Shown here: piece by piece, positions 24,717 to 33,916 of the stretch
Layout: each line of letters starts with the position of its first letter
How positions within the stretch are numbered: the stretch's first letter is position 1
NCBI GenBank assembly: GCA_942492635.1
Contig: CALOFP010000002.1
Coordinates: forward strand, 806,001-870,000
DNA: 64,000 nt
DNA from: CALOFP01 sp942492635
GTDB lineage: Bacteria; UBP6; UBA1177; CALOFP01
Direction: 5' to 3'
Notes under the pieces: generated by a model
Seen by the model: the letters and a program-made list of their open reading frames with translations, nothing else
Told to the model about the DNA's origin: nothing
The model's database searches: none
Program-made: the position numbers and the translations under genes

Positions 24717-27700
24717 ATGGCTATTTACCTGTTTTCGGGAAATCGAACGGAATTACTTTCAAAACGACTTTCGTTTCTACTTTCTTCCAATCCTCTTCCG
24801 TCCCCGTTCGACAGGGAGATAATAGTAACCCAGACAAAGGGTATGGAGCGCTGGATTTCTCTAGAGATGGCTAGCCACTCCACGGTATTTGCAAATTTTC
24901 AGTCCATTACTCCCGATGCCCTGTTGACTAGAATTCTCGCTCCTGCCCTCGGCATTAAAAAGGAGACCGGTCCCTTCGCCGCCGGAAATCTGAAGTGGGG
25001 TGTGATGAAGGCTCTGGGATCCGAAATGCTCTCTCTTCAGGAATTCAAAAAGGTGAGGCGATATGTCGGTGATGATGAGCTGAAGCTGTTCCAGCTGTCT
25101 TCGGCGCTTTCGGATCTTTTCGATCAGTATGTGGTTTACCGTCCGGAGATGATTGAAAAGTGGCAGAAGGGTGAACTTCAATACTCATCTCCGGATGAAA
25201 AGTGGCAGATGCTGCTCTTCAGGAAGTTGGAGGAGTTTTATGCCGATTCGGGACTCCACAAACATGAATTTAAGAAGAGGTTGATAGATCGGCTGGGTTC
25301 TCTTACACAGAAGGAGGCCGATGCCCTTCCAGCAAGGATCTCATTTTTCGGAATTTCCGTTCTTCCGCTCTTCTACTTCGATATTCTTTCTCTTCTCGAG
25401 CCGTGGATGGATATTCTCATATTTCTTCTCAATCCATGCTCTACATACTGGGGAGACATCAGTTCCGAGAAGGAGGCAGGCAGAAAAAAGGCGAGGGGAG
25501 AGGATTATATAGAGATCGGCAACACACTTCTTGCTAATCTCGGTTCCCTGGGGCGGGATTTTTTCACATCGGTGCATGATCTTCCTATCAGTCACGAGGA
25601 GCCGCTTTTCCAGGATCCTGCTGAATATTCCGTTTCTCTTCTTGCTACTCTACAGTCTGATATGATGCATCTCGATATGGGCATGAATCCTCAGCCAGAC
25701 AATTCGGTCACTCTTGCTTCATGTCACAGTCCCCTTCGTGAGGTTGAGGTGCTTTACGATCACATGCTTGAACTTCTACGTTCTGATACTTCGTTGCAGC
25801 CCGCCGATTTTATAGTTATGACACCCGATATCGAGCAGTACACGCCATATATAGACGCGGTTTTCGCCAACAGGAACGAGGGGATTCCCTACACAGTTGC
25901 CGACAGGACTTTTGGAAGGGAGAGCAGGATTGCTGAGGTGTTTCTCTCCATTCTTGAACTTACGCAGCGTTTCGAGGCTCCTCGAGTTCTGGAGATTTGT
26001 GAAAACAGCATTGTTTTTAAGAAATTCGGTCTCGAACATGAAAATTTTGAAAAGATAAGGCACTGGATCAGGGAGAGTGGAATACGGTGGGGAATGGACG
26101 GGGAATCAAAGGCTGCTCTGGGGCTTCCTGCAGGAAACCAGAATACCTGGAAAAGCGGAGTCGCAAGAATGTTGGCGGGGTATGCCATGCCCTGCGCAAA
26201 TGAAAGTTTCTACAGGGGAATTCTTCCGTTTGAGGCTGCTGAAGGCCGTGAGGCGGGAGTTCTCGGCTCTTTTCTGGAGATGGTATCCGTTCTTATGGAG
26301 CATGTTTCCGAATTTGCCGATCCTAGGGATATCGACGGCTGGACGGAACTGTTCGAAAATATTGTTGAGACGATGTTTAACATCGATTCCGACTCGGAAA
26401 GGGATATTCTCTATCTTAGACGAAGTATCTCTACGATGCGGGAACAGGGAATCGAGAGTGGTTACGATCTCAAGATCCCATTCGAAGTTGTCCGGAGTCA
26501 CATGAAGGAGTACGTCTCCAGGGAGAGTGTCGGGCGAGGATTCATCTCGGGCGGTGTTACATTCTGTTCGATGAAGCCCATGAGATCCATCCCCTTCGCC
26601 CACGTTTTTCTTCTCGGAATGAACGACGACGCCTTTCCCAGAAAGGTAACGGCCTACAATTTCGATCTGATGTCGAAGCATCCCAAAAAGGGGGACAGGA
26701 ACATACGTGAACAGGATCGTTATCTTTTCCTCGAGACAATTCTGTCGGCGCGAAAGGGACTTTACATAAGCTGGATAGGACGCAGCGTGAAAAGCAACGA
26801 GCCTCTATTCCCTTCTACTGTAGTGTCCGAGTTTGTCGATACGCTCAGGGATGACTATGGCATGGAGTTTGAAATCGAGGAGCATCCGCTACAAGCCTTC
26901 AGCATGCGTTATTTCACAGAGGGTAGTCCGCTGTTTTCGTATTCGAAAGACGACAGCGAATTTGCGGCCAATCTTCTCAGTCAGAGAAAGGAGATAGTTG
27001 AAGTTCCTATGGCTTTGCCGGAAGAGGAGGCTGAAAGAATCTCTGTAACGGTAAACGACCTTATTCGTTTTTTCAGAAATCCGGCCCGTTTCATCTACAA
27101 CAGGAGACTTGGAATCTACCCACAGGAGGAGGAGCCTAAGATTGAGGAGCACGAACACTTCTATTTCGATCCTCTGGAGTTCTACAAGATCAAGTCTGAC
27201 ATACTTGAGTGTGTTCTCCGGGATGGAAAGGTTTCAATGCTGATGAAGAGGCTTCGAGCAGAGGGCAGGCTTCCGCACGGTCATGTCGGAAAAACACTTT
27301 TCAAGGGAGTGGTGGAGGATATTCGGGAGTATGCCGAGAGTCTTTACGGAAGAATCGGCGGTTTGGAGCCGGGGGTTTTCGAGGTTGATATAAAGATGCA
27401 GATTGGAGATCACACTGTCAATCTCGGAGGAAGGTTCGGAGGAATATACAACTCACAGCTTTTCCGTTACCGTCCTGTAAGAATTGCAAAAGCCAAGGAT
27501 ATGGTGGATCTCTGGATAGGACATATTCTTCTGTCCATGGATCGTCGGAGCGAGAGTACATTCATGGCCGAGAAGAAGTCGGTAGTACTTCCTCCGGTGA
27601 GGGATCCCGAAGACAGATTACGAGAACTCGTTGAAATCTTTATTGAAGGTAGTAGGAGACCTCTTCTTTTCGCTCCGGAATTTTCGAGCAGCTATGCAAG

Positions 27701-27908
27701 GAATTTCAACAGGAGTCATGATGCGGAGACAGCGTTTCACGGTGCACTCTCAAGCTGGGAATGGGGAAGTGAAAAGGATGATCCCGTATTAAAGGATGTT
27801 TTTGAAAAATCAGGAATTTTTGAAGGAAAGGAGGAAGCAGTGGAGCAGTTTCACAAAAATGCAACGTTATTTTTCGGGGACCTTGTCAATATGTGGAGTG
27901 CATGGTGA
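24717..27908 (+). CDS. recC: Exodeoxyribonuclease V subunit gamma (RecC)
   Basis: A 1063-residue RecC-type protein: N-terminal YLFSGNRTELL, VTQTKGMERWISLEMA, then CHSPLREVEVLYDHML, MTPDIEQYTPYIDAVF, and FCSMKPMRSIPFAHVFLLGMNDDAFPR, all conserved. RecC is an inactive helicase-nuclease fold that splits duplex DNA and recognises Chi. The length matches E. coli RecC (~1120). It starts the order recC-recB-recD. There is no strong ribosome site before ATG 24717. Confidence 0.94.
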   Translation: MAIYLFSGNRTELLSKRLSFLLSSNPLPSPFDREIIVTQTKGMERWISLEMASHSTVFANFQSITPDALLTRILAPALGIKKETGPFAAGNLKWGVMKALGSEMLSLQEFKKVRRYVGDDELKLFQLSSALSDLFDQYVVYRPEMIEKWQKGELQYSSPDEKWQMLLFRKLEEFYADSGLHKHEFKKRLIDRLGSLTQKEADALPARISFFGISVLPLFYFDILSLLEPWMDILIFLLNPCSTYWGDISSEKEAGRKKARGEDYIEIGNTLLANLGSLGRDFFTSVHDLPISHEEPLFQDPAEYSVSLLATLQSDMMHLDMGMNPQPDNSVTLASCHSPLREVEVLYDHMLELLRSDTSLQPADFIVMTPDIEQYTPYIDAVFANRNEGIPYTVADRTFGRESRIAEVFLSILELTQRFEAPRVLEICENSIVFKKFGLEHENFEKIRHWIRESGIRWGMDGESKAALGLPAGNQNTWKSGVARMLAGYAMPCANESFYRGILPFEAAEGREAGVLGSFLEMVSVLMEHVSEFADPRDIDGWTELFENIVETMFNIDSDSERDILYLRRSISTMREQGIESGYDLKIPFEVVRSHMKEYVSRESVGRGFISGGVTFCSMKPMRSIPFAHVFLLGMNDDAFPRKVTAYNFDLMSKHPKKGDRNIREQDRYLFLETILSARKGLYISWIGRSVKSNEPLFPSTVVSEFVDTLRDDYGMEFEIEEHPLQAFSMRYFTEGSPLFSYSKDDSEFAANLLSQRKEIVEVPMALPEEEAERISVTVNDLIRFFRNPARFIYNRRLGIYPQEEEPKIEEHEHFYFDPLEFYKIKSDILECVLRDGKVSMLMKRLRAEGRLPHGHVGKTLFKGVVEDIREYAESLYGRIGGLEPGVFEVDIKMQIGDHTVNLGGRFGGIYNSQLFRYRPVRIAKAKDMVDLWIGHILLSMDRRSESTFMAEKKSVVLPPVRDPEDRLRELVEIFIEGSRRPLLFAPEFSSSYARNFNRSHDAETAFHGALSSWEWGSEKDDPVLKDVFEKSGIFEGKEEAVEQFHKNATLFFGDLVNMWSAW

Positions 27909-28034
27909 TGATTCCACGTTTTTCACGATATCCGCTCCCTTCGCGGAGGCGTCTCTTCTCTTCAGCCACTCCTCCACCGCCATGCGCGTTATTTCGGCGA
28001 TCTCCTTCTCGTACTCGGCTTTTGATTTCACCAT
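27867..28034 (-). CDS. Small charged protein, convergent with and overlapping the recC 3' end
   Basis: 55 residues beginning MVKSKAEYEKEIAEITRMA, strongly helical and charged at the N-terminal half. ATG 28034 is preceded by GAGAGG at six bases. Codon use is like that of the real genes here. The last 42 bases lie antisense to the end of recC. No family was recognised. It could be a genuine small gene; the evidence is the ribosome site and composition only. Confidence 0.4.
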   Translation of the reverse strand: MVKSKAEYEKEIAEITRMAVEEWLKRRDASAKGADIVKNVESSPCTPHIDKVPEK

Positions 28035-28349
28035 TGAGAACCTCTCACTACCGCGATAAAGCGATATTAGCGAAAATTTTAAACTGTTCTGACCCGACAC
28101 CGGAATCAAGGGTAACAAAAATTTGTAGTATTATCAAATTATTCAGGAAATTGACAATAAAATTGTTCAAACCAGCACGCATTTTGAATGATGGGATAGA
28201 GATATCCGACGACTACCTGCGATCGGAGGAGAGTTCTCCTGATACCGATCTGCAGCTGAATGGAAAGATCACGCCATTTTCCGAAAAGCCATACAGATAC
28301 GAAGCGGCAGACCGGATCAGTTCATCCGATTCATTCTCCGGGGAGAGAG
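28035..28349. other. Intergenic region before recB
   Basis: An open frame in the + direction covers most of it and ends at TAA 28355-28357, so its stop overlaps the recB start (ATGAATAA). The product from about residue ILNDGIEISDD onward is Ser/Asp/Glu-rich and protein-like, but no good start codon with a ribosome site is present. It may be a small leader gene or a remnant. Confidence 0.4.
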
Positions 28350-31300
28350 ATGAATAATTTTGATGTGGTGAATGTTGATCTCAGGGGAAAGAACCTTATA
28401 GAGGCAAGTGCAGGGACAGGTAAGACCTACAGCATCGCGCTTCTTTTTCTGAGATTTGTCCTTTCCGGAATTGAACTTTCAGAAATTCTTGCTGTTACCT
28501 TCACAAAGGCTGCTACTTCGGAATTGAAGGATCGTGTTCGCCGCTTCCTTAAAGATGGAGCTTACCACCTGAAGGGGCGGGAAATTGAAAATCGTGAAAT
28601 CGTCAGAATTATAGACGACTATTCCGAAAGTGAAAGAGATGATCTCTGGAGCCGGCTTGAGAGGGCTCTCAAGGAGTTTGATGAGGCGGCAATCTTTACA
28701 ATTCACGGATTCTGCCAGAGGATTGTCCGGGAGAACGCATTCGAAAGCGGGGCGTTTTTCGATACTGAACTTGTGGGCGACCAGAGGGAGCTTGTTGAGG
28801 AGGTTGTCAACGACTTCTGGAGAAGTTATCTTTACGACGCGCCGGAGGATTTTCTGGAATATGCCCTTCTGCAGGAGAAACTTTCAACCGATTCCCTTCT
28901 CTCCCTGCTCGGAAACCGTTTTACCAATCCTGCTCTTCGGATAGAACCCGAATGCGGAAGAGAGCTGTTGAGCTGGGAGCGTGTGCAGACAGATCTTTTC
29001 GAGATAAAGGACGAGAACGGTAACGGATACGACGATCTTCTCATTCTGAAACGCCGGCTTTTCGGTGAGGTTGCCGAGCGTCTTGATGTCATAAAGCGGG
29101 AGAGGGGGGCTGTCACCTTCGATGATCTTCTCCTCATCGTTCTCGAGGCTCTTACGGGAAAGGGGAAACGGGAGCTCAAGAAGGCGTTGAGGGAAAGATA
29201 CAAAGCCGTTCTTATCGACGAGTTCCAGGATACGGATCCTGTTCAGTACAAGATATTCTCCCAGCTTTTCGACGACGGAAAGACGTCACTCTTTTTCATC
29301 GGGGATCCCAAACAGGCAATCTACTCATTCCGCAACGCCGACATCTTCGCCTACATCAAGGCGACCGGGGCCGGTTCCATCGAAAATGAAAAACGGTTCA
29401 CAATGGGAGTCAACTACCGCAGTGAAAAATCGATGGTCGAGGCGGTTAATCGACTATTTTCAGAAAGGGAACTACCGTTCCTACTGCCTGAAATCGAGTT
29501 CAATCCTGTAGATTCCGGATCGTCCGCCAAACCTCTTCTGGAGATGGGGATAAAAAAAGGTGCCCTCCAGCTCTGTTATCTCCGGGCCGAGGATAAGCCG
29601 AAACGATACCTTTCCAGGGCAAGAAACTATTATAAGGCTCCGCCGATCCTCAAGGGCGGAGATTCAAAGCAGCTGATGACCCGCTTCATGGTCGCTGAAA
29701 TCCAGAGATTGATTGATCGTAAAAACGGTGTGGCAATCGGCGAAAGAGCCGTGAAACCCGGTGACATTGCGGTCCTGACAAGGACCAACTACGAGGCGAC
29801 ACTAGTAAAGGGAATGCTGGAACGAAATGGAATTCCCGCCGTCCAGAGCAACGCAGGAAGTGTCTTCCACACACGTGAGGCGAAGGAGATGCTCCGTTTC
29901 GTACAGGCCGTAGTCAAGGGTGATTCAGGACTTCTCAAAAACGCACTTCTTACCGATATGTTCGGAGTACCGCTTCCCGAAATCGACAGGATGACCAGGG
30001 AGGACGGAACACTCGAGGTTTGGATAGAAAAATTCAGGGAATACAAGGAGATTTGGCAGAAGAGAGGATTCCTCTCCATGGCTCTTGTCATGATCCGGGA
30101 TAACGGAGTAAAGGGAAGACTCTTTGCCTTCGACGACGGCGAGAGACGCATAACCAACCTTCTGCATCTTTCCGAACTTCTGCACCGCGAGGAGTCCTCC
30201 AGAAAGCTCAATATGTACGAGACGCTCACTTTTCTTTCCGAATCGACGGAGGAGAAGAGTGTCTCCAGCGAGGAGTTCGAGCTTAGGCTGGAGTCGGACG
30301 AGCGGGCCGTCAGGATTCTTACCATGCATAAAAGCAAGGGTCTTGAATTTCCGATAGTTTTCTGCCCTTTTCTCTGGTACAGCTCCGCAGCCGACAAGAA
30401 GAGGAGCGATTCGCTTTTCTACCACAATTCCGATCACGATCCCGTACTCCATTTCGGTTGGGACGAAGGTATTGCGCATCTTTGCCTTCGTGAGAATCTG
30501 GCGGAAAATCTGAGACTGCTCTACGTAGCCGCGACACGATCCAGAAATCGGTGCTACCTCATGTGGGGAAGAATCGCAGAGGCCGGAAGTTCCGCTCTCG
30601 CCTACCTTCTTCACGGAATAACATCGGAAGAGGAGTTCAAACCTATGGACGAAAATCGGATTCTTTCCGATCTTGCGCGTCTGGAAGGGGAGAATATCGA
30701 TCTCCGATACATCGACGGAGAACTACCCGGAAGGTTTGTTCCCGAAAGGGATGAACAGCTTTTCAGACCGGCAAGACTTTTCGACAGGGAGCTGGATCGC
30801 TCTTTTTCCATAACAAGTTTTTCATCCCTGGCTTTAAGAAGGGGTGAGCCGGACGAGGAACCGGACAGGGACGAGAATCTTCCGGAAGAGCAGGAGGTTC
30901 AAATTATCGAAAAAGAACCTGAAGGTATCTTCGCGTTTCCCAAGGGTGCCGGTCCCGGAACTGCGCTCCATGAGATTTTCGAAGAGATAGATTTTACGCA
31001 GGATTCTTTTTCCGACGAGGTTTCAGCCGTGCTCGAAAAGTACGGATACGGCGACGGGGGATGGGAGGAAACCGTAGAGGACATGGTGAAAAAGGTGCTC
31101 TCCAGCGATCTCGGAGATGGACTCACGCTCGATTCCATTACTCTTTCCGAAAGGATAAGCGAGCTTGAATTCTTTTTCAAGCTGCAGGATATCGACGCTC
31201 CCGGACTCATGGAGATATTGGGGCGCTACAATGTTAAAGTGGATTTCAACGAAGTGCGCGGATTTCTTCACGGATTTATCGATCTTACCTTCCGATGGAA

Positions 31301-31616
31301 TGGCAGGTTCTACATCGTCGACTGGAAATCCAACTACCTCGGTCCCGAAGTGAGCTGCTACGGCGGTGAGGCTCTTCGTGAGTCCATGGAGCATCACAAC
31401 TACATGCTCCAGTACCTCATCTACACCGTTGCTCTCCATCTCTATCTCAAAAACCGGATTCCGGATTACGATTACGACAGCCACTTCGGAGGTGTGAAGT
31501 ACCTTTTCCTTCGCGGCGTGGACGGTGAAAACGGAATTTACAGCGACAGGCCCGAAAGGGAACTTGTGGAAGAGCTTACCCAATATCTTACGGGGTGCGA
31601 ACGTGGGAATTCTTGA
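28350..31616 (+). CDS. recB: Exodeoxyribonuclease V subunit beta (RecB)
   Basis: A 1088-residue UvrD/Rep-like helicase with a C-terminal nuclease. Walker A EASAGTGKT is at 18-26, AVTFTKAAT (motif Ia) follows, motif II is LIDEFQDTDP, motif III includes FIGDPKQAIYSFR, and motif V-VI segments are LTMHKSKGLEFPIVFCP and RLLYVAATRSRN. The nuclease centre is YIVDWKSNYLG, with D990 and K992 equivalent to D1080/K1082 of E. coli. ATG 28350 follows GGGGAGAG; a frame from 28260 is longer but unsupported. The end overlaps recD by 14 bases. Confidence 0.95.
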   Translation: MNNFDVVNVDLRGKNLIEASAGTGKTYSIALLFLRFVLSGIELSEILAVTFTKAATSELKDRVRRFLKDGAYHLKGREIENREIVRIIDDYSESERDDLWSRLERALKEFDEAAIFTIHGFCQRIVRENAFESGAFFDTELVGDQRELVEEVVNDFWRSYLYDAPEDFLEYALLQEKLSTDSLLSLLGNRFTNPALRIEPECGRELLSWERVQTDLFEIKDENGNGYDDLLILKRRLFGEVAERLDVIKRERGAVTFDDLLLIVLEALTGKGKRELKKALRERYKAVLIDEFQDTDPVQYKIFSQLFDDGKTSLFFIGDPKQAIYSFRNADIFAYIKATGAGSIENEKRFTMGVNYRSEKSMVEAVNRLFSERELPFLLPEIEFNPVDSGSSAKPLLEMGIKKGALQLCYLRAEDKPKRYLSRARNYYKAPPILKGGDSKQLMTRFMVAEIQRLIDRKNGVAIGERAVKPGDIAVLTRTNYEATLVKGMLERNGIPAVQSNAGSVFHTREAKEMLRFVQAVVKGDSGLLKNALLTDMFGVPLPEIDRMTREDGTLEVWIEKFREYKEIWQKRGFLSMALVMIRDNGVKGRLFAFDDGERRITNLLHLSELLHREESSRKLNMYETLTFLSESTEEKSVSSEEFELRLESDERAVRILTMHKSKGLEFPIVFCPFLWYSSAADKKRSDSLFYHNSDHDPVLHFGWDEGIAHLCLRENLAENLRLLYVAATRSRNRCYLMWGRIAEAGSSALAYLLHGITSEEEFKPMDENRILSDLARLEGENIDLRYIDGELPGRFVPERDEQLFRPARLFDRELDRSFSITSFSSLALRRGEPDEEPDRDENLPEEQEVQIIEKEPEGIFAFPKGAGPGTALHEIFEEIDFTQDSFSDEVSAVLEKYGYGDGGWEETVEDMVKKVLSSDLGDGLTLDSITLSERISELEFFFKLQDIDAPGLMEILGRYNVKVDFNEVRGFLHGFIDLTFRWNGRFYIVDWKSNYLGPEVSCYGGEALRESMEHHNYMLQYLIYTVALHLYLKNRIPDYDYDSHFGGVKYLFLRGVDGENGIYSDRPERELVEELTQYLTGCERGNS

Positions 31617-33420
31617 AACTCTAAAGGGAACTGAACTTTTCAGTCATATCGATATTCATTTCGCCCGGTTTATGGCTCTCCTTTCCGGTGGCAGCGAACC
31701 TCTGATGCTTGTATCTGCCCTTACCAGCAGGCAGATTTCCCACGGACACATCTGTTTCGACCCCGATGAGTTTTCGGGAAGTTCCGAAGAGGAGGCGCTG
31801 AAGGAGGCGGGAATTGTGCTTCCTCCGAAAGATCAGCTGACTGCTCTATTTGAGAATATCGGTGAAGTCGGAAAACCGGGCGAGTATAAGCCGTTGATTT
31901 TCGATGGAAAAAGATTCTATCTCTACAGATACTGGTTCTACGAGGATAGGCTCTATAGAAGAACTCTGGAAATGGCCGAAAGGAAAATGGAACCGTGGGA
32001 TGGGATTAAAGATTCTCTTCTGAGACTTTTCGGACCGTCAGCGGGAGAAGAGGTAGATTATCAGAGACTTGCGGCTTTTACAGCTCTAACCTCCGAATTC
32101 AGCGTCATCTCCGGCGGTCCCGGAACGGGAAAAACCACGACGGTTTCAAAGATACTTGCACTTCTTTTCGAAAAGGATGCGTCTCTCAGGGTGGCACTGG
32201 CCGCTCCCACCGGAAAGGCTGCGGCACGTATGAACGATTCCATTGCATCGGCCCGAAACCGAATGAAAGAGGAGGTTTCCGATGAGGTGTTGGAACTTCT
32301 TGCGTCCGTTGAAGGCAAGACAATCCATAGACTTCTCGGGTACAGGAAAAACTCACCCTACTTCCGCCACAACAATGAAAATCCTCTTGAAGCCGACATC
32401 GTAATCGTGGATGAGGCATCAATGATTGATCTTGCGCTTTTTTCAAAACTTGTGGATGCCCTACCTTCCAACGCCCGACTCATTCTTCTTGGCGACAAGG
32501 ATCAGCTGGCTTCCGTTGAGGCCGGATCGGTTCTCGGAGATATCTGTTCCGGTTCTGTGAACAGGTTTTCAGAAGATTTTGTGAAAAAGTATCTTGATTG
32601 TACAGGGGAAAAAGTTACCGTTTCCTCATTACCTGGAACCCTGGCCGATGCGGTTGTGGAGCTCAAAAAGAGTTACAGATTCGGAAAGAAACCTGGAATA
32701 GGAGCTCTGGCCGGAGCTGTGAACCGGGGAGAATCGATCGAGATTATTGATGAGGTTTTCGGAAAGTTCGATAGATCCTCCGGAATAAATTTCTGTCCCC
32801 TTCCTCCGGCAACCCGCTTTAAAAGCAGCTTCGGACAAAGGATTCGCGACGGATTCAAAAGCTATATCGAAGCGGAAACTCCTGGAGAGGCGCTTGAGAA
32901 ACTCAACTGTTTCAGGCTGCTTGCTGCGGTAAGGGAGCACGATTACGGAGTCCGTTTTCTCAACCGGATAACCGAGGAGCTGTTGGAGTCTGAAAAACTT
33001 ATAGAAAGGGACGGCGAGTGGTACGAAAATCGTCCTGTCATGATATTGGAAAACGATTACAACCTGGGGCTGTTCAACGGGGATGTTGGAATCGTAAGGA
33101 GCGACGAAAACGGCAACAGAAGAGTCTACTTCCCTGTTCCAGAAGGAATTGAACCGAAACCGTTTATCCCGACACTCCTTCCGCGCCACGAAACCGTCTA
33201 CGCAATGACGGTGCATAAAAGCCAGGGGTCTGAGTTCGAAAACGTTCTTTTCTTTTTGCCGCCTAGAGAAATTCCTGTTCTTACAAGAGAACTTCTCTAT
33301 ACTGGGATAACGAGGGCGAAGGAGTTTGTCGAACTTATAGCCGTCAAGGATGTTATGGATAAGGCTGTCAGGTCGAGGGTTGAGCGTTCCAGCGGCCTTC
33401 GAGACAGGTTGGGAGGATAG
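31603..33420 (+). CDS. recD: Exodeoxyribonuclease V subunit alpha (RecD)
   Basis: A 605-residue SF1B helicase. The Walker A GGPGTGKTTT is at ~171-180, motif Ia is LAAPTGKAAARM, motif II IVDEASMIDL, motif III LLGDKDQLASVEAG, motif V AMTVHKSQGSEFENVLFFLP and motif VI LLYTGITRAKEFVEL. The start is GTG 31603, matching the usual RecD N-terminus (ETLKGTELFSHIDIHFARF); a longer frame from 31525 lies inside recB. Acts as the 5'-3' motor of RecBCD. Confidence 0.95.
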   Translation: MGILETLKGTELFSHIDIHFARFMALLSGGSEPLMLVSALTSRQISHGHICFDPDEFSGSSEEEALKEAGIVLPPKDQLTALFENIGEVGKPGEYKPLIFDGKRFYLYRYWFYEDRLYRRTLEMAERKMEPWDGIKDSLLRLFGPSAGEEVDYQRLAAFTALTSEFSVISGGPGTGKTTTVSKILALLFEKDASLRVALAAPTGKAAARMNDSIASARNRMKEEVSDEVLELLASVEGKTIHRLLGYRKNSPYFRHNNENPLEADIVIVDEASMIDLALFSKLVDALPSNARLILLGDKDQLASVEAGSVLGDICSGSVNRFSEDFVKKYLDCTGEKVTVSSLPGTLADAVVELKKSYRFGKKPGIGALAGAVNRGESIEIIDEVFGKFDRSSGINFCPLPPATRFKSSFGQRIRDGFKSYIEAETPGEALEKLNCFRLLAAVREHDYGVRFLNRITEELLESEKLIERDGEWYENRPVMILENDYNLGLFNGDVGIVRSDENGNRRVYFPVPEGIEPKPFIPTLLPRHETVYAMTVHKSQGSEFENVLFFLPPREIPVLTRELLYTGITRAKEFVELIAVKDVMDKAVRSRVERSSGLRDRLGG

Positions 33421-33422
33421 AA

Positions 33423-33689
33423 ATGGAAAAAAAGAGAGAACGGAAAACCAAAAAAATAGAGGTGCTCTGCACAGAAACACAATTTGAAAAAATCTCGAAG
33501 AAAGCCAGGAATTTTGCCATGAGCAACTCCGAGTACGGTCTTTTTACAATGCTCAACTCAAAGATTGAAGTGTCGATCGGTGCCGATCCCGTCATAGAAA
33601 AACTCCGTTCCGCCGTTGAAATGATGGATTCCGGAACAATCACAAAAGAAGAGTTCGAAATCCTTAAAGAGCGAATTATTCGCAAATAA
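33423..33689 (+). CDS. Small ribbon-helix-helix-like protein with SHOCT-like tail
   Basis: 88 residues starting two bases after recD, with GGGAGG before ATG 33423. Residues ~10-45 (KIEVLCTETQFEKISKKARNF) look like the ribbon-helix-helix DNA-binding region of MobC-type plasmid mobilisation proteins. Residues ~58-88 (EKLRSAVEMMDSGTITKEEF) resemble a SHOCT domain (L-x-E-M/L-x-D-x-G-x-I-T-x-E-E-F). The pairing is not one I know. The tight spacing suggests co-translation with recD. Confidence 0.65.
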   Translation: MEKKRERKTKKIEVLCTETQFEKISKKARNFAMSNSEYGLFTMLNSKIEVSIGADPVIEKLRSAVEMMDSGTITKEEFEILKERIIRK

Positions 33690-33916
33690 GAAAATTCTTT
33701 TCACATCTGTCCACAGATCCCTATAGGATTTTTATAGGAACCAGCGAAGTTCCCAAGGATTTTTCCAGCTAAATTCTGTAACTCTTCGATATTCTCAAAA
33801 TGACACTGTTCTTGAGTGGTCAGGTGTCGGTTCTTTGTCTCTAACTTCAAGAAAAAATTGACAAAATTGTGATAATTGTTAGTCTGGCTGCGCAAGTTTA
33901 TAACAGGAGAAAAATC

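Noticed and set aside
32629..33480. A 283-codon open frame antisense to recD (and others of 100-230 codons antisense to recB)
   Set aside because: recD and recB show intact family motifs over their whole length; the antisense products are low in recognisable motifs and reflect codon bias of the sense gene.
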